A stretch of 64,000 nucleotides of DNA from Anaerotardibacter muris (GTDB taxonomy: Bacteria > Actinomycetota > Coriobacteriia > Coriobacteriales > Eggerthellaceae), in NCBI RefSeq assembly GCF_943192915.1, contig NZ_CALPCD010000003.1, forward strand, positions 1-64,000, in the 5' to 3' direction. A model generated the notes under the pieces. That model made no database searches, had not been told where the DNA came from, and saw only the letters and a list, made by a program, of their open reading frames with translations. Shown in pieces: positions 26,658 to 35,919 of the stretch (positions within the stretch are counted from its first letter, which is position 1; every line of letters starts with the position of its first letter). Made by a program: the position numbers and the translations under genes.

Positions 26658-28199
26658 ATGAGTGATCCAAAAACATCAGGAGTACCCACTCAAACCTCTA
26701 GTGCTGCACCGGCAGCTCAGGGTAAGCAAGCGCTGAAGACGCTTGGCTTCTTCGGCTTCTTTGCTATGACTGCATCCATGGTCATGACGGTATACGCCTA
26801 TCCTAACTTCGCGTCGTCCGGTTTGCATCTGATCTTCTTCTTGATCCTTGGCGGTGTGTTCTGGTTCTTGCCAGTCGCATTGGTAGCTGCAGAGATGGCT
26901 ACGGTCAAAGGATGGGAAAACGGCGGGATCTATGCATGGGTCGGCAATACGCTTGGTAAGCGCTGGGGCTTCGCGGCACTCTTCTACCAATGGTTCCAGA
27001 TCACGGTTGGATTTGTGACCATGGCATTCTTCGTATTGGCAGCTATCTCATTCATCGTTGGATGGGATGCACTCTACAACAACCCACTCGTTATGTTCAT
27101 CGGAGTTGCGATCATCGTATGGGGCCTTACCCTCACGCAACTCGGCGGTACGAAATTAACGGCACGAATCGCTAAGGTTGGTTTCTTTGGCGGCGTATTG
27201 ATCCCAGCAGTTGTTCTGCTGATCGGCCTGATTGCCTATCTGGCAACGGGCGGTATCTCTCAGCTGCAGTTCAGCTGGGACGGTCTGGTTCCTGACTTCA
27301 GTAATGTCAGCACGCTCGTTATCTTCGCATCGTTCATCTTGGCCTTTGCGGGCGTTGAGGCAAGCGCTTCGCATGTTAACGAGTTGAAGAATCCCGGCAA
27401 GATCTACCCGATGGTAATGATCGCCATCTGTGTTCTCACTATCGTGCTCGACACGCTCGGTGGCCTCGCGGTCGCAATGACCATGACCGAGGCGCAGCTC
27501 GATGCGAACCTGAGCACCGGCGTTGTCAACGCGTTCGCGAACATCTTTGACGCTCATTTCCACTGCGGTTGGGTGGTCTATGTGATCGCATTCCTGCTGG
27601 CAGCAGGCGTGCTCGCAGAGATCTCTTCCTGGATCGTTGGTCCGTCGCGCGCACTGCTCGATACCGCAAAGGAAGGTATCATCCCACGCAGTTTCGCAAA
27701 GACAAACAAGCACGGTGTCTCTGTGAAGACCGTTGTCATCCAAGGGATCATCGTCACCATTTGGGATGCGGTCCTCTGCGGATCCATGGCGCTCTCGGGT
27801 GGTTCAGGATCGTCCATCTCGTACCTGACAGCGGTCGGCTTGACCGTGGTCATCTACCTGGTCGGTTATGTCCTGTTCTTCCTGGCTTATTTCAAGCTGG
27901 TGTTCAAAGGTAAGGATCACCAGCGCGTATTCAGCATATTCGGCGGTACGGTGGGCAAGTGTATTGTGGCAGGCTTTGGCCTGGCGCTCACGATCATGGC
28001 GCTGGTCGTATCGTTCTTCCCGCCGAGCCAGTTGGATGCAACTTCGGGCATGGTATACGTCGCAACGCTCCTCGTTTGCTGGATCGTTTCAGTAGCTATC
28101 CCGTTCGTGATATACGCACTTCGCCATCATTGGAACGGCGGCATCGATCATGACCCGCCGACCATAGCGAAGACCGCGAAGAAGGAAAGAAGTTCGTAA
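26658..28199 (+). CDS. gadC: APC-family amino-acid antiporter, GadC-like glutamate/GABA exchanger
   Basis: A 513-residue integral membrane protein with about 12 hydrophobic segments from residue ~30 to ~490. The start of the first core helix (LGFFGFFAMTASMVMTVYAY) and FAGVEASASHVNELKNPGK match the glutamate/GABA antiporter branch of the APC superfamily. It lies 79 bases ahead of glutamate decarboxylase, which supports exchange of glutamate for GABA across the membrane. After the last helix only about 26 residues remain, much shorter than the C-plug tail of E. coli GadC, so pH gating may differ. Substrate assignment is inference from context. RBS AGGAAAGGGG. Confidence 0.85.
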   Translation: MSDPKTSGVPTQTSSAAPAAQGKQALKTLGFFGFFAMTASMVMTVYAYPNFASSGLHLIFFLILGGVFWFLPVALVAAEMATVKGWENGGIYAWVGNTLGKRWGFAALFYQWFQITVGFVTMAFFVLAAISFIVGWDALYNNPLVMFIGVAIIVWGLTLTQLGGTKLTARIAKVGFFGGVLIPAVVLLIGLIAYLATGGISQLQFSWDGLVPDFSNVSTLVIFASFILAFAGVEASASHVNELKNPGKIYPMVMIAICVLTIVLDTLGGLAVAMTMTEAQLDANLSTGVVNAFANIFDAHFHCGWVVYVIAFLLAAGVLAEISSWIVGPSRALLDTAKEGIIPRSFAKTNKHGVSVKTVVIQGIIVTIWDAVLCGSMALSGGSGSSISYLTAVGLTVVIYLVGYVLFFLAYFKLVFKGKDHQRVFSIFGGTVGKCIVAGFGLALTIMALVVSFFPPSQLDATSGMVYVATLLVCWIVSVAIPFVIYALRHHWNGGIDHDPPTIAKTAKKERSS

Positions 28200-28278
28200 G
28201 GGAAAAGTTATCGCATCTGTCACAGGGAAAAGGGCTTCGGCTCGTCCGGGCTGGGGTTCGCAAAAGGAGGAGATCATC

Positions 28279-29721
28279 ATGACGGACAAAGATGCAAACT
28301 TGGTTTCAACGGAACAGCTCTCAGAGATGACAGGTAAGACCACCTATGCAACACCGATCTTCGGCTCCTACGCCGCCGACGTTGAAATGCCGGAAACCAA
28401 GCTGAACAACGATCCGATCGAACCGCGCATTGCCAAGGAAATGATCAGTGAATACCTTTCCACTGAGGGCAACGCCCACCAGAACCTTTGCACGTTCGTT
28501 CAGACCTACATGGAGCCTGAAGCAACCCAGCTGATGGCAGACACCCTCGAGAAGAACGCGATCGACAAGGACGAATATCCTATGACCGCAGACCTCGAGA
28601 ACCGCTGCGTGGCTATCATCGAGAACCTTTGGCACGCTGACCAGAACGAACAGCCCATGGGTACGTCTACGGTCGGTTCTTCCGAAGCTTGTATGCTCGG
28701 TGGTTTGGCGGCACTGTTCCGCTGGAAGGCACTAGCGAAGAAGGCTGGCATCGACATCTACAGCGAACATCGACCCAACCTGGTCATCAGCTCTGGCTAC
28801 CAGGTCTGCTGGGAGAAGTTCTGCCGCTATTGGGACATCGAGATGCGCCTCGTTCCTATGGACAAGGATCACCTCTATCTGAACCCCGATGAGGCGATGA
28901 AGTATGTCGACGATCACACCATCTGCGTGGTCACCATCCTCGGCATCACCTACACCGGTCGTTACGACGACGTCAAGGGTATGGACGCAGCGCTGACCGA
29001 GTACAACAAGACGGCTGCAGTGCCTGTCCGTATCCATGTTGACGCAGCTTCCGGTGGCTTCATTGCTCCGTTCATCGAGCCTGATCTGGAATGGGACTTC
29101 CGCCTTGAGAATGTCTGGTCCATTTCGACCTCTGGTCACAAGTACGGCCTGGTCTACCCAGGTATCGGCTGGATCATCTGGCGTTCCAAGGAGGCACTGC
29201 CCGAGGATCTGATCTTCTGGGTAAGCTACCTGGGTGGTCAGGAAGCAACGATGGCTATCAACTTCAGCCGCTCCGCTTCCCAGATCGTGGGCCAGTATTA
29301 CGTGTTCATGCGTAATGGCTTCGAAGGTTACAAGGAGATCCAGATGCGCACCATGGATGTGGCGCACCACCTGGTCGAGGGCATCAAGGAAATGGGACTC
29401 TTCGAAATGTACGAAGAGGCTACCGAGTGCCCGATCTTGTGCTGGTCTCTGAAGGAAGACGCTGGCAAGAAATGGACGCTGTATGACCTGGACGATCGTC
29501 TGCGTATGCATGGTTGGCAGGTTCCTGCTTACCCGCTGCCGGTCGACATGGAGGACATCACCTGCCAGCGCATCGTGTGCCGCGCAGACCTCTCGATGAC
29601 CATGGCGGACAAGTTCCTGAAGGATATGGCTGCCGAGATCAAGAACCTTGACAACGCAACGGTCATCGGCTCTGCTGATACCAACATCTCGAACAAGAAG
29701 TTCGATCATTCGGGCCGCTAA
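28279..29721 (+). CDS. gadB: Glutamate decarboxylase
   Basis: A 480-residue PLP enzyme converting glutamate to GABA and CO2 while using up a cytoplasmic proton. GTSTVGSSEACMLGGLAALFRW, VDAASGGFIAPF and the PLP-lysine segment TSGHKYGLVYPGIGW (Lys288) are diagnostic. The C-terminal end has a histidine (FDHSGR), a position comparable to the pH-sensing C-terminal His of E. coli GadB, though alignment by eye is weak. AAAGGAGGAG ribosome site. It forms a two-gene acid-resistance unit with the upstream antiporter. Confidence 0.95.
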   Translation: MTDKDANLVSTEQLSEMTGKTTYATPIFGSYAADVEMPETKLNNDPIEPRIAKEMISEYLSTEGNAHQNLCTFVQTYMEPEATQLMADTLEKNAIDKDEYPMTADLENRCVAIIENLWHADQNEQPMGTSTVGSSEACMLGGLAALFRWKALAKKAGIDIYSEHRPNLVISSGYQVCWEKFCRYWDIEMRLVPMDKDHLYLNPDEAMKYVDDHTICVVTILGITYTGRYDDVKGMDAALTEYNKTAAVPVRIHVDAASGGFIAPFIEPDLEWDFRLENVWSISTSGHKYGLVYPGIGWIIWRSKEALPEDLIFWVSYLGGQEATMAINFSRSASQIVGQYYVFMRNGFEGYKEIQMRTMDVAHHLVEGIKEMGLFEMYEEATECPILCWSLKEDAGKKWTLYDLDDRLRMHGWQVPAYPLPVDMEDITCQRIVCRADLSMTMADKFLKDMAAEIKNLDNATVIGSADTNISNKKFDHSGR

Positions 29722-29745
29722 GCCGCACCGCTCGAGGTGTGCGCA

Positions 29746-29768
29746 ACGGTTACGCGAGCGCGTACCGT
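29746..29768 (+). other. Hairpin after gadB
   Basis: ACGGT-ACGCG (with one bulged T) pairs with CGCGTACCGT around a two-base turn. Without a T-run it is not a terminator by itself; the true one follows at 29810. Confidence 0.35.
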
Positions 29769-29809
29769 AAGCGCTACGGCTAACGGATCGAACCGATCGA
29801 TAGCTCTTG

Positions 29810-29846
29810 AGCCGACCTTCCGCAAGGAGGGTCGGCTTTCTTTTTG
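29810..29846 (+). terminator. Rho-independent terminator of the gad operon
   Basis: AGCCGACCTTCC (29810-29821) and GGAGGGTCGGCT (29826-29837) form a 12-pair stem with one G-T pair, closed by a GCAA tetraloop, then TTTCTTTTT. Confidence 0.92.
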
Positions 29847-29870
29847 TGCCGCGCTCGCGAAGCCAAGGTT

Positions 29871-29940
29871 CGGACAGATTTGAGTCCGGACACTTTTGCC
29901 CCTGGCCTGAGGAGTGGGGCCGGGGGTGAAGCTGTCCCAC
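29871..29940. repeat. GGGGACAG-type palindromic repeat, copy D
   Basis: CGGACAG at the left and CTGTCC at the right bracket an internal GGCC-rich palindrome (CCCCTGGCC against GGGGCCGGGGG). It resembles copy B in block order. The punA -10 (TATAAT at 29974-29979) lies just after it. Confidence 0.75.
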
Positions 29941-30004
29941 CCAAACTATGCAGGATAGGAAAGGTTCGGAGCGGTATAATTTTCTTGGTTAAGAAAGGAA
30001 ACTC

Positions 30005-30856
30005 ATGGCCGAATCGCTCATCACGCAGATCGCGGATACCGCTGATATTTTGAAGCGCTTCTTAGGAGAGCGTCATCCTGTTTGTGCGCTGGTGTTGGGT
30101 AGTGGCCTGAATTTCTATGCGGATACCCTAGAGGATCGTAGCGTGCTTCCGTATAAGGATGTGCCCCATATGAAGGTCTCCACTGCAGTGGGTCACAAAG
30201 GCCAATTCGTCCTAGGCAAGGTACCTAGGACTGAAGTATGGGTGATATGCATGCAGGGCAGGCTTCACGGGTATGAAGGGGTCACGGCCCAGGATGTTGC
30301 GCTTCCTGTGTGGGCGCTTCATGAAGCAGGCATCGATACGCTCGTTACTACCAACGCGGCAGGAGCGCTGAATCCTGCTTTCAAGGTGGGCTCTTTCTGC
30401 GCGATGACCGACCATATCAACATGACCGGGCGCAACCCCGTTGCTCACACTGAAGCTAACCAGATAGCTGAGCGCTTCGTTCCTATGCTCGATGCCTACG
30501 ACCCGCACCTGCGCGCGTTGCTGCTCGATGTTGCAGCAGCTGAACAAGTCGACGTGAACGAAGGCGTATACCTCGGGCTGCTCGGTCCTAGCTTTGAAAC
30601 CCCTGCCGAGATCCGCGTGTTCTCGCAATGGGCGGACACCGTCGCCATGAGCGTGGTCGAAGAGGTCATCGCGGCACGGCATGTTGGCATGCGCGTGGTG
30701 GGGCTATCGCTCGTATCGAATATGGGGTGCGGCATAGAAGGCGCGAGCCCGAACTCTGATGAGGTCATGGACGTTGCCGAGACCGTGAAACCAGCGTTCA
30801 AGGCGCTGATGGATGGTTTCATCGTACGAATCGCTGAAGCGCCGGTAGCGGAATAG
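30005..30856 (+). CDS. punA: Purine nucleoside phosphorylase
   Basis: A 283-residue trimeric-type PNP that splits purine nucleosides with phosphate to base and ribose-1-phosphate. The N-terminal ALVLGSGLNFYAD, the phosphate-site GHKGQFVLGKV, MQGRLHGYEG, TNAAGALNP and LVSNMGCGIEG are characteristic. ATG start with AAGGAAA upstream and a TATAAT at 29974-29979. cydD starts 10 bases after the stop, so the cyd genes may be partly read from this promoter, an unusual functional pairing. Confidence 0.93.
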   Translation: MAESLITQIADTADILKRFLGERHPVCALVLGSGLNFYADTLEDRSVLPYKDVPHMKVSTAVGHKGQFVLGKVPRTEVWVICMQGRLHGYEGVTAQDVALPVWALHEAGIDTLVTTNAAGALNPAFKVGSFCAMTDHINMTGRNPVAHTEANQIAERFVPMLDAYDPHLRALLLDVAAAEQVDVNEGVYLGLLGPSFETPAEIRVFSQWADTVAMSVVEEVIAARHVGMRVVGLSLVSNMGCGIEGASPNSDEVMDVAETVKPAFKALMDGFIVRIAEAPVAE

Positions 30857-30866
30857 CGGGCAGACC

Positions 30867-32609
30867 GTGTTCGATCGCGAACTTCTCAACCTTCCGAATA
30901 TTCGCAGCACGCTTGTAGTGCTGGTCGTCTGGTCACTGCTTGAAGCGACCTGCATCGTAGGCCAAGCAGCTGGGTTGTCCCTTGCGCTGGTAGGGCTTTG
31001 GGAGGGAGCTCGATTCGAGCAGGTGATAGGCGCTTTCAGTGGCTTTTCATGCTCATTCATCGCAGTACGCTTGGTGCTGAACGCGCGCGAGCGATTCATC
31101 GACGGTTATGCAACGCGTGTGGCATCTACAATGCGCGCAGATCTGTTCGATTCTATCTTCCGCACGGGTGCGCCAGCGGTTCAAGCCTTCGGTACAGGCA
31201 CTACGGCAACCATGTTGCTCGAAGGTGTGGACAAGGTTCAGGACTACGTGAAGCTCGTGCTGCCGAAGTTCGTGAATATGGCGGTGCTCCCTGTTGTGTT
31301 CGCGCTGTCCATTTGGATTGCCGATTGGGTTTCGGGTGTTGTAGTGGTTATCTTGCTACCATCTATGATCTTGTTGATGCAGCTCATCGGTAAGACCACG
31401 GCTGAACGTAGTCGCGCCCAGCATGCTGCATTCAAGGTGATGTCCAATCATTTCGTAGATTCAGTGCGCGGCGTTTCGACGTTGTCGACCTTCGAGGTGT
31501 CGAAGACCTATGCCAGCCGTGTCTTTGCAGTGAGCGAACGCTTTCGTGAAGCAACCATGCGCATGTTGAAGACCGCCACGCTCTCTGGTTCGGTACTGGA
31601 TCTTTTCGCTACCTTAGCTATCGCGGCGGTATCGATCATGCTGGGTCTTCGTCTCATCGATGGATCGCTGGTGTTGCTCCCTGCGCTCTTCGTGCTCATC
31701 CTGGTCCCTGAATACTTTCGTCCCATCCGCGAATTCGCTTCGGACTATCACGCTTCGCTCGATGGCGTGAATTCGCTTCGCACTATCCGCACCATGCTCG
31801 CGGCAACGAATGACGTTCCGCCCGAGGTCGATCTTCCTCGGTGGGAAAGAACGAGTGTCTTGCAGGTGCGCCATCTGAGCAAGCGCTATGACGGCGTATC
31901 TGCTCTAGTGGACGACTCCTTCACGCTGCAGGGATTCGAATGCATAGGCGTCATCGGTGTGAGCGGCTCGGGCAAGAGCACGTTGCTGCGTATCTTGGCA
32001 GGACTTGAAGATCCCAGCTCGGGGACGTTCGTATTCGATCAAACCCAGACTACCAGTACCGCTCAAAGCCATGGAACGCTGCGCCAGGCTAGTTGGCAAC
32101 AGCAGATCGCCTATATCCCGCAGGATCCTTATATCTTCCGGGGGACTTTGCGCGAGAATCTGACCCTCTATAACCCACACGCTTCGGATGCGCGTATCGA
32201 TGAGGTTATCGACCAGTTAGGCCTTCGTGCGCTGGTCGATGAACTGCCAGCAGGTTTGCTCTCCATCATCGGCGAAGGTGGTCGCGGCCTTTCAGGTGGT
32301 CAAGCGCAGCGTATCGCTTTGGCACGCGTGCTCTTGGATGAAGGGCGCACCATCTTGCTCTTTGACGAACCCACTGCTCATCTTGATATCGAGATGGAAT
32401 ATGAGCTCAAACAGATCATGCTCGAAGTGATGAAGGATAAGCTTGTGATCTTCGCGACCCATCGCTTACACTGGCTCGATAGTTTCGACCGCGTTATGGT
32501 CCTTGAAGCAGGATCGATCGTCGAGGAGGGTAGCGTGAACGCGCTGTTCGAACAAGATGCTCACCTCACGCGTTTGGTCTCTGCGCTGCGAGGCGGTGAT
32601 GCTTCATGA
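30867..32609 (+). CDS. cydD: Heterodimeric ABC exporter subunit CydD (cytochrome bd assembly)
   Basis: A 580-residue ABC half-transporter: six hydrophobic segments in the first ~300 residues, then an ATPase with Walker A GVSGSGKST, signature LSGGQAQRIALAR and Walker B ILLFDEPTAHLD. The segment REATMRMLKTATLSGSVLDL and FVLILVPEYFRPIREF match CydD. CydDC exports thiols and affects heme insertion during assembly of cytochrome bd. GTG start with a weak ribosome site. Its stop overlaps the next start (ATGA). Confidence 0.92.
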   Translation: MFDRELLNLPNIRSTLVVLVVWSLLEATCIVGQAAGLSLALVGLWEGARFEQVIGAFSGFSCSFIAVRLVLNARERFIDGYATRVASTMRADLFDSIFRTGAPAVQAFGTGTTATMLLEGVDKVQDYVKLVLPKFVNMAVLPVVFALSIWIADWVSGVVVVILLPSMILLMQLIGKTTAERSRAQHAAFKVMSNHFVDSVRGVSTLSTFEVSKTYASRVFAVSERFREATMRMLKTATLSGSVLDLFATLAIAAVSIMLGLRLIDGSLVLLPALFVLILVPEYFRPIREFASDYHASLDGVNSLRTIRTMLAATNDVPPEVDLPRWERTSVLQVRHLSKRYDGVSALVDDSFTLQGFECIGVIGVSGSGKSTLLRILAGLEDPSSGTFVFDQTQTTSTAQSHGTLRQASWQQQIAYIPQDPYIFRGTLRENLTLYNPHASDARIDEVIDQLGLRALVDELPAGLLSIIGEGGRGLSGGQAQRIALARVLLDEGRTILLFDEPTAHLDIEMEYELKQIMLEVMKDKLVIFATHRLHWLDSFDRVMVLEAGSIVEEGSVNALFEQDAHLTRLVSALRGGDAS

Positions 32610-34327
32610 TGGCGAGCATCCGTTCCTATTTGAGCTCATCTAAGAAGCTGCTTGCGCTCATCCTTGCGCTGGGTACCACTACGGTGGTGTTCGCAGTGGG
32701 CCTTATGTTCGTAGCGGGATACCTGATCAGCGCCTCGGCAGATAACGCGTTTTCTTTGCTCATGCTCAATATCCCGCTTGCCTTCGTGCAGATATTCGGG
32801 CTTGGTAAGCCGATCGTGCGTTATATCGAGCGCTTGAAGAGCCATGAATGGGTGCTTCGCTTGACCTCTGACCTGCGCTATAAGCTCTTTCGCGCTGTGC
32901 AGGCACACGAACGAAACCACCGTCGTTTCATGACCGGAGAGCTGCTGGGCTCGCTTGCTAGCGATATCGAACACGTGCAAAACCTCTACCTTCGAACGGT
33001 CTTCCCAGTGTTAATTGCTTGGATAGCGGGCTTATTGCTCACGGTCATCGCAGGGGTGTGCTCGCTTGCTCTAGGAGCCTTCGCATTAGGCATGTTGGTA
33101 GTGCTCTGTGTGCTCTTGCCGCTGCTCGCTCTTGCGATCAACCGCGCGCGCATCGAAGGCACTCAGCAGATGCGCGCGAATCTATACGCGAGCGTTACCG
33201 ATCTCGTGCTCGGAGCACAAGATATCGCCATCGCAGGCCGCGGAAGCGAGATGCGCGCACGCTTCATGGATCGCTTCGGTCTTCTCCGTAGCCAGCAGCG
33301 CGTGATCGAGAGCCGTGATCGTCTCCGTTTGATGCTCGTGCAGTTCTTACTGCTGATAAGCCTTACGGTGCTCATTGCGTGGGCGACCAGCGCATTTGGT
33401 GGAGGCCGTGGGGGAGCGTCAGACTGGATCGTAGCAGTTGCGCTTGGATTCTTTCCGATCATCGAGGTGTTCGCTCCGCTCTCGCAGCAGTTCGAAGAAG
33501 GGTTAGGGCATCTTGATGCCCTGAAGCGCCTGGATCAACGCGATCTGCTTGACTTCCAAGAAGACATCAGCGAAGGATCAGCAGCTCCTAACGCTCCCTT
33601 CGATGTGCGGATAGGGTCCCTTACGTTTGCTTATGAGCAGGGAAAGCCTGCTCTTGGATCGCTCTCGCTCACTATTCCTTATGGCCAGAAAGTTGCTGTG
33701 CTCGGCAAGAGCGGCTCGGGTAAATCAACGCTCGCCCGTTTGCTTCACGGAGATATCGATCCCACTCAAGGAACTATCGAGATCGCGGAAGTGCCGCTGA
33801 GCGATCTGCGGCCTGCCATCTGGGACTATGTTGGTTTCGTTGCTCAGGATAGCTATATCTTCGCCATGAGCATCTTCGATAATCTGCGCATCGGAAAGCC
33901 CGATCTTAGTGAAGAGGAAGCCTGGCATGCTCTTGATCTGGTAGGGCTCGAAGCACATGTTCGTTCGTTGCCTGATGGTCTTGAGACGCTTGCTAGTGAA
34001 GCAGGTCTTAACTTCTCGGGCGGTCAGCGTCAACGCTTGGTGCTTGCGCGCGTGCTGCTCCAAGACCCGCCCATCGTAGTGCTCGATGAACCAACGGTAG
34101 GGCTCGATCCGCTGACCGAACAGCGCGTGCTCGACACCATCTTCACGCTGTTCGCCTCGAAGACCATCGTGATGATCACGCACCACCTGCAGGGGATCGA
34201 TGCCTTCGATCGCGTGCTCTTCATAGAAGGCGGCGCGCTTGAAATGGACGGAACCCCCGATATGCTCGAACACACGAATGAGCGCTATCGACAACTTCGT
34301 GCATTTGATAGGGGATTTCTCGCGTAG
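32606..34327 (+). CDS. cydC: Heterodimeric ABC exporter subunit CydC
   Basis: The 573-residue partner of CydD with the same layout: membrane domain to about 310, Walker A GKSGSGKST, signature FSGGQRQRLVLAR, Walker B VVLDEPTVGLD and the switch histidine in MITHHL. The N-terminal RYIERLKSHEWVLRLTSDLRYKLF matches CydC. Overlap with cydD by four bases implies equal synthesis. The oxidase genes cydA and cydB follow after about 100 bases. Confidence 0.92.
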   Translation: MMASIRSYLSSSKKLLALILALGTTTVVFAVGLMFVAGYLISASADNAFSLLMLNIPLAFVQIFGLGKPIVRYIERLKSHEWVLRLTSDLRYKLFRAVQAHERNHRRFMTGELLGSLASDIEHVQNLYLRTVFPVLIAWIAGLLLTVIAGVCSLALGAFALGMLVVLCVLLPLLALAINRARIEGTQQMRANLYASVTDLVLGAQDIAIAGRGSEMRARFMDRFGLLRSQQRVIESRDRLRLMLVQFLLLISLTVLIAWATSAFGGGRGGASDWIVAVALGFFPIIEVFAPLSQQFEEGLGHLDALKRLDQRDLLDFQEDISEGSAAPNAPFDVRIGSLTFAYEQGKPALGSLSLTIPYGQKVAVLGKSGSGKSTLARLLHGDIDPTQGTIEIAEVPLSDLRPAIWDYVGFVAQDSYIFAMSIFDNLRIGKPDLSEEEAWHALDLVGLEAHVRSLPDGLETLASEAGLNFSGGQRQRLVLARVLLQDPPIVVLDEPTVGLDPLTEQRVLDTIFTLFASKTIVMITHHLQGIDAFDRVLFIEGGALEMDGTPDMLEHTNERYRQLRAFDRGFLA

Positions 34328-34426
34328 TTCGCCCTAAGAGAGGGTAGAATTAGTCCCGTGTGTAAAACGGCGCGAAGCTTGCAGCGTTGCGTCGTAAGAG
34401 AAAAGGTTCTTGAAAGGGGGATTTGT

Positions 34427-35917
34427 ATGGATTTCTTATCTGATCCGGTCTTCTTGGCCCGTATGCAGTTCGCATTCACGGCCATGTACCATTTCTTGCT
34501 CGTACCGATTTCCATCGGACTTGGTTTGATCGTGGCCATTTATGAAACGCGCGCATACAGATCAGGCAAAGAAGAAGATGCTGCGGCGTCAAGATTTTGG
34601 ATCAAGATCTTCACCGCAACATTTGCTTTGGGTGTTGCCACTGGCATCACGATGGAATTCTCGTTCGGCACGAACTGGGCGGACTATTCTCGCTTCGTGG
34701 GTGACATCTTCGGCGCACCACTGGCAGCTGAAGCGTTGCTGGCGTTCTTCTTGGAATCCACGTTCCTGGGCGTGCTGCTCTTCGGACGCAATCATGTGTC
34801 CAAGCGCTTCTATCTCATCTCCGCATGGCTGGTGTTCTTCGGTTCGGCGCTCTCCGCACTGTGGATCATCATCGCGAATTCTTGGATGCAGACCCCAGGC
34901 GGTGCAGAGCTTTCTGCGTCGGGTACTCAGGCGGTGCTCACGAACTTCTTCGCTGCTGCCTTCAATCCCTCTACGCTCACGCGCTATTCGCATGTCATCT
35001 GTGCGGTCCTTATCATGGGCGCGTTCGGCACCATGGCTGTGGCTGCATGGTATATGCACAAGAAGGACCACGAGAAGTTCGCGCTGCGTGCTATGAAGAT
35101 CGGCTCGGTGGTGGCTACCATCAGCTGCGCAGCAATGCTCGTCACGGCTCACTCTTCAGCGGTGGTCGTTTCTGAAGAGCAGCCTACGAAGTTCGCCATG
35201 ATGGAAGGTATGTACGAATCCGAGGTTCCGCCGCTCTACGCCTTTGGTTGGGTGGATGAAGAATCTCAGGAAGTACTTGCTCCCTTCGCTATCCCTGGAG
35301 GCACCAGCTTCCTGGCTAATGGCACATGGGATACCGAATATGATGGCCTGAACGCACTTTCCAACACTGAACAGTACGGAGCTATCGATCCTGAAGATGC
35401 GCCTGTTAACTTGGTGTTCCAAAGCTATCATCTTATGGTTGCCATGTTCGGTCTTATGGCGCTCACGCTGTTGCTCGCGCTCATCTTCACGTTCAAGGGT
35501 GGCTCCATTAAGCGCATGAAGTGGCTCCAGTGGATCATCATCATCTCGCCGCTGTTCGCAGTGCTGGCTATCCAGTCTGGTTGGGCTACCGCTGAATTCG
35601 GTCGCCAGCCTTGGGTTGTCTATCCGTCGGTCACGGGCCCCGAAGGCGTGTCCCTGCTCACTGCTGATGGTGTCTCGCTTGCCGTCTCAGGTCCAGAGCT
35701 CATCATCACGCTCACGCTCTTCGCGCTGGTCTACCTAGTCCTGTTCATCGCATGGGCGCGCATCGTATCGCGCTTCATCAAGCAAGGACCAGTCGAACCT
35801 GTTGCAGACAAGGTCGCTGGTGCTCAGACCTCATTCATGGCTGAGCCCGCAAAGCCTGAAAAGGCCGAAGGTGCTGCTGGCTCTGATGATGCAACTTCGA
35901 GCAAGGAAGGGGAGTAG
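34427..35917 (+). CDS. cydA: Cytochrome bd ubiquinol/menaquinol oxidase subunit I
   Basis: A 496-residue membrane subunit carrying hemes b558, b595 and d. The N-terminal MQFAFTAMYHFLLVP holds the high-spin heme ligand His22 (E. coli His19), and GRQPW is at 392-396. The quinol-binding Q-loop is around 255-330 and is of the short type. High oxygen affinity suggests oxygen scavenging or microaerobic respiration in an otherwise anaerobic lifestyle. ATG 34427 is set by AAAGGGGG upstream. No CydX-like small gene was seen after cydB. Confidence 0.95.
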   Translation: MDFLSDPVFLARMQFAFTAMYHFLLVPISIGLGLIVAIYETRAYRSGKEEDAAASRFWIKIFTATFALGVATGITMEFSFGTNWADYSRFVGDIFGAPLAAEALLAFFLESTFLGVLLFGRNHVSKRFYLISAWLVFFGSALSALWIIIANSWMQTPGGAELSASGTQAVLTNFFAAAFNPSTLTRYSHVICAVLIMGAFGTMAVAAWYMHKKDHEKFALRAMKIGSVVATISCAAMLVTAHSSAVVVSEEQPTKFAMMEGMYESEVPPLYAFGWVDEESQEVLAPFAIPGGTSFLANGTWDTEYDGLNALSNTEQYGAIDPEDAPVNLVFQSYHLMVAMFGLMALTLLLALIFTFKGGSIKRMKWLQWIIIISPLFAVLAIQSGWATAEFGRQPWVVYPSVTGPEGVSLLTADGVSLAVSGPELIITLTLFALVYLVLFIAWARIVSRFIKQGPVEPVADKVAGAQTSFMAEPAKPEKAEGAAGSDDATSSKEGE

Positions 35918-35919
35918 TC

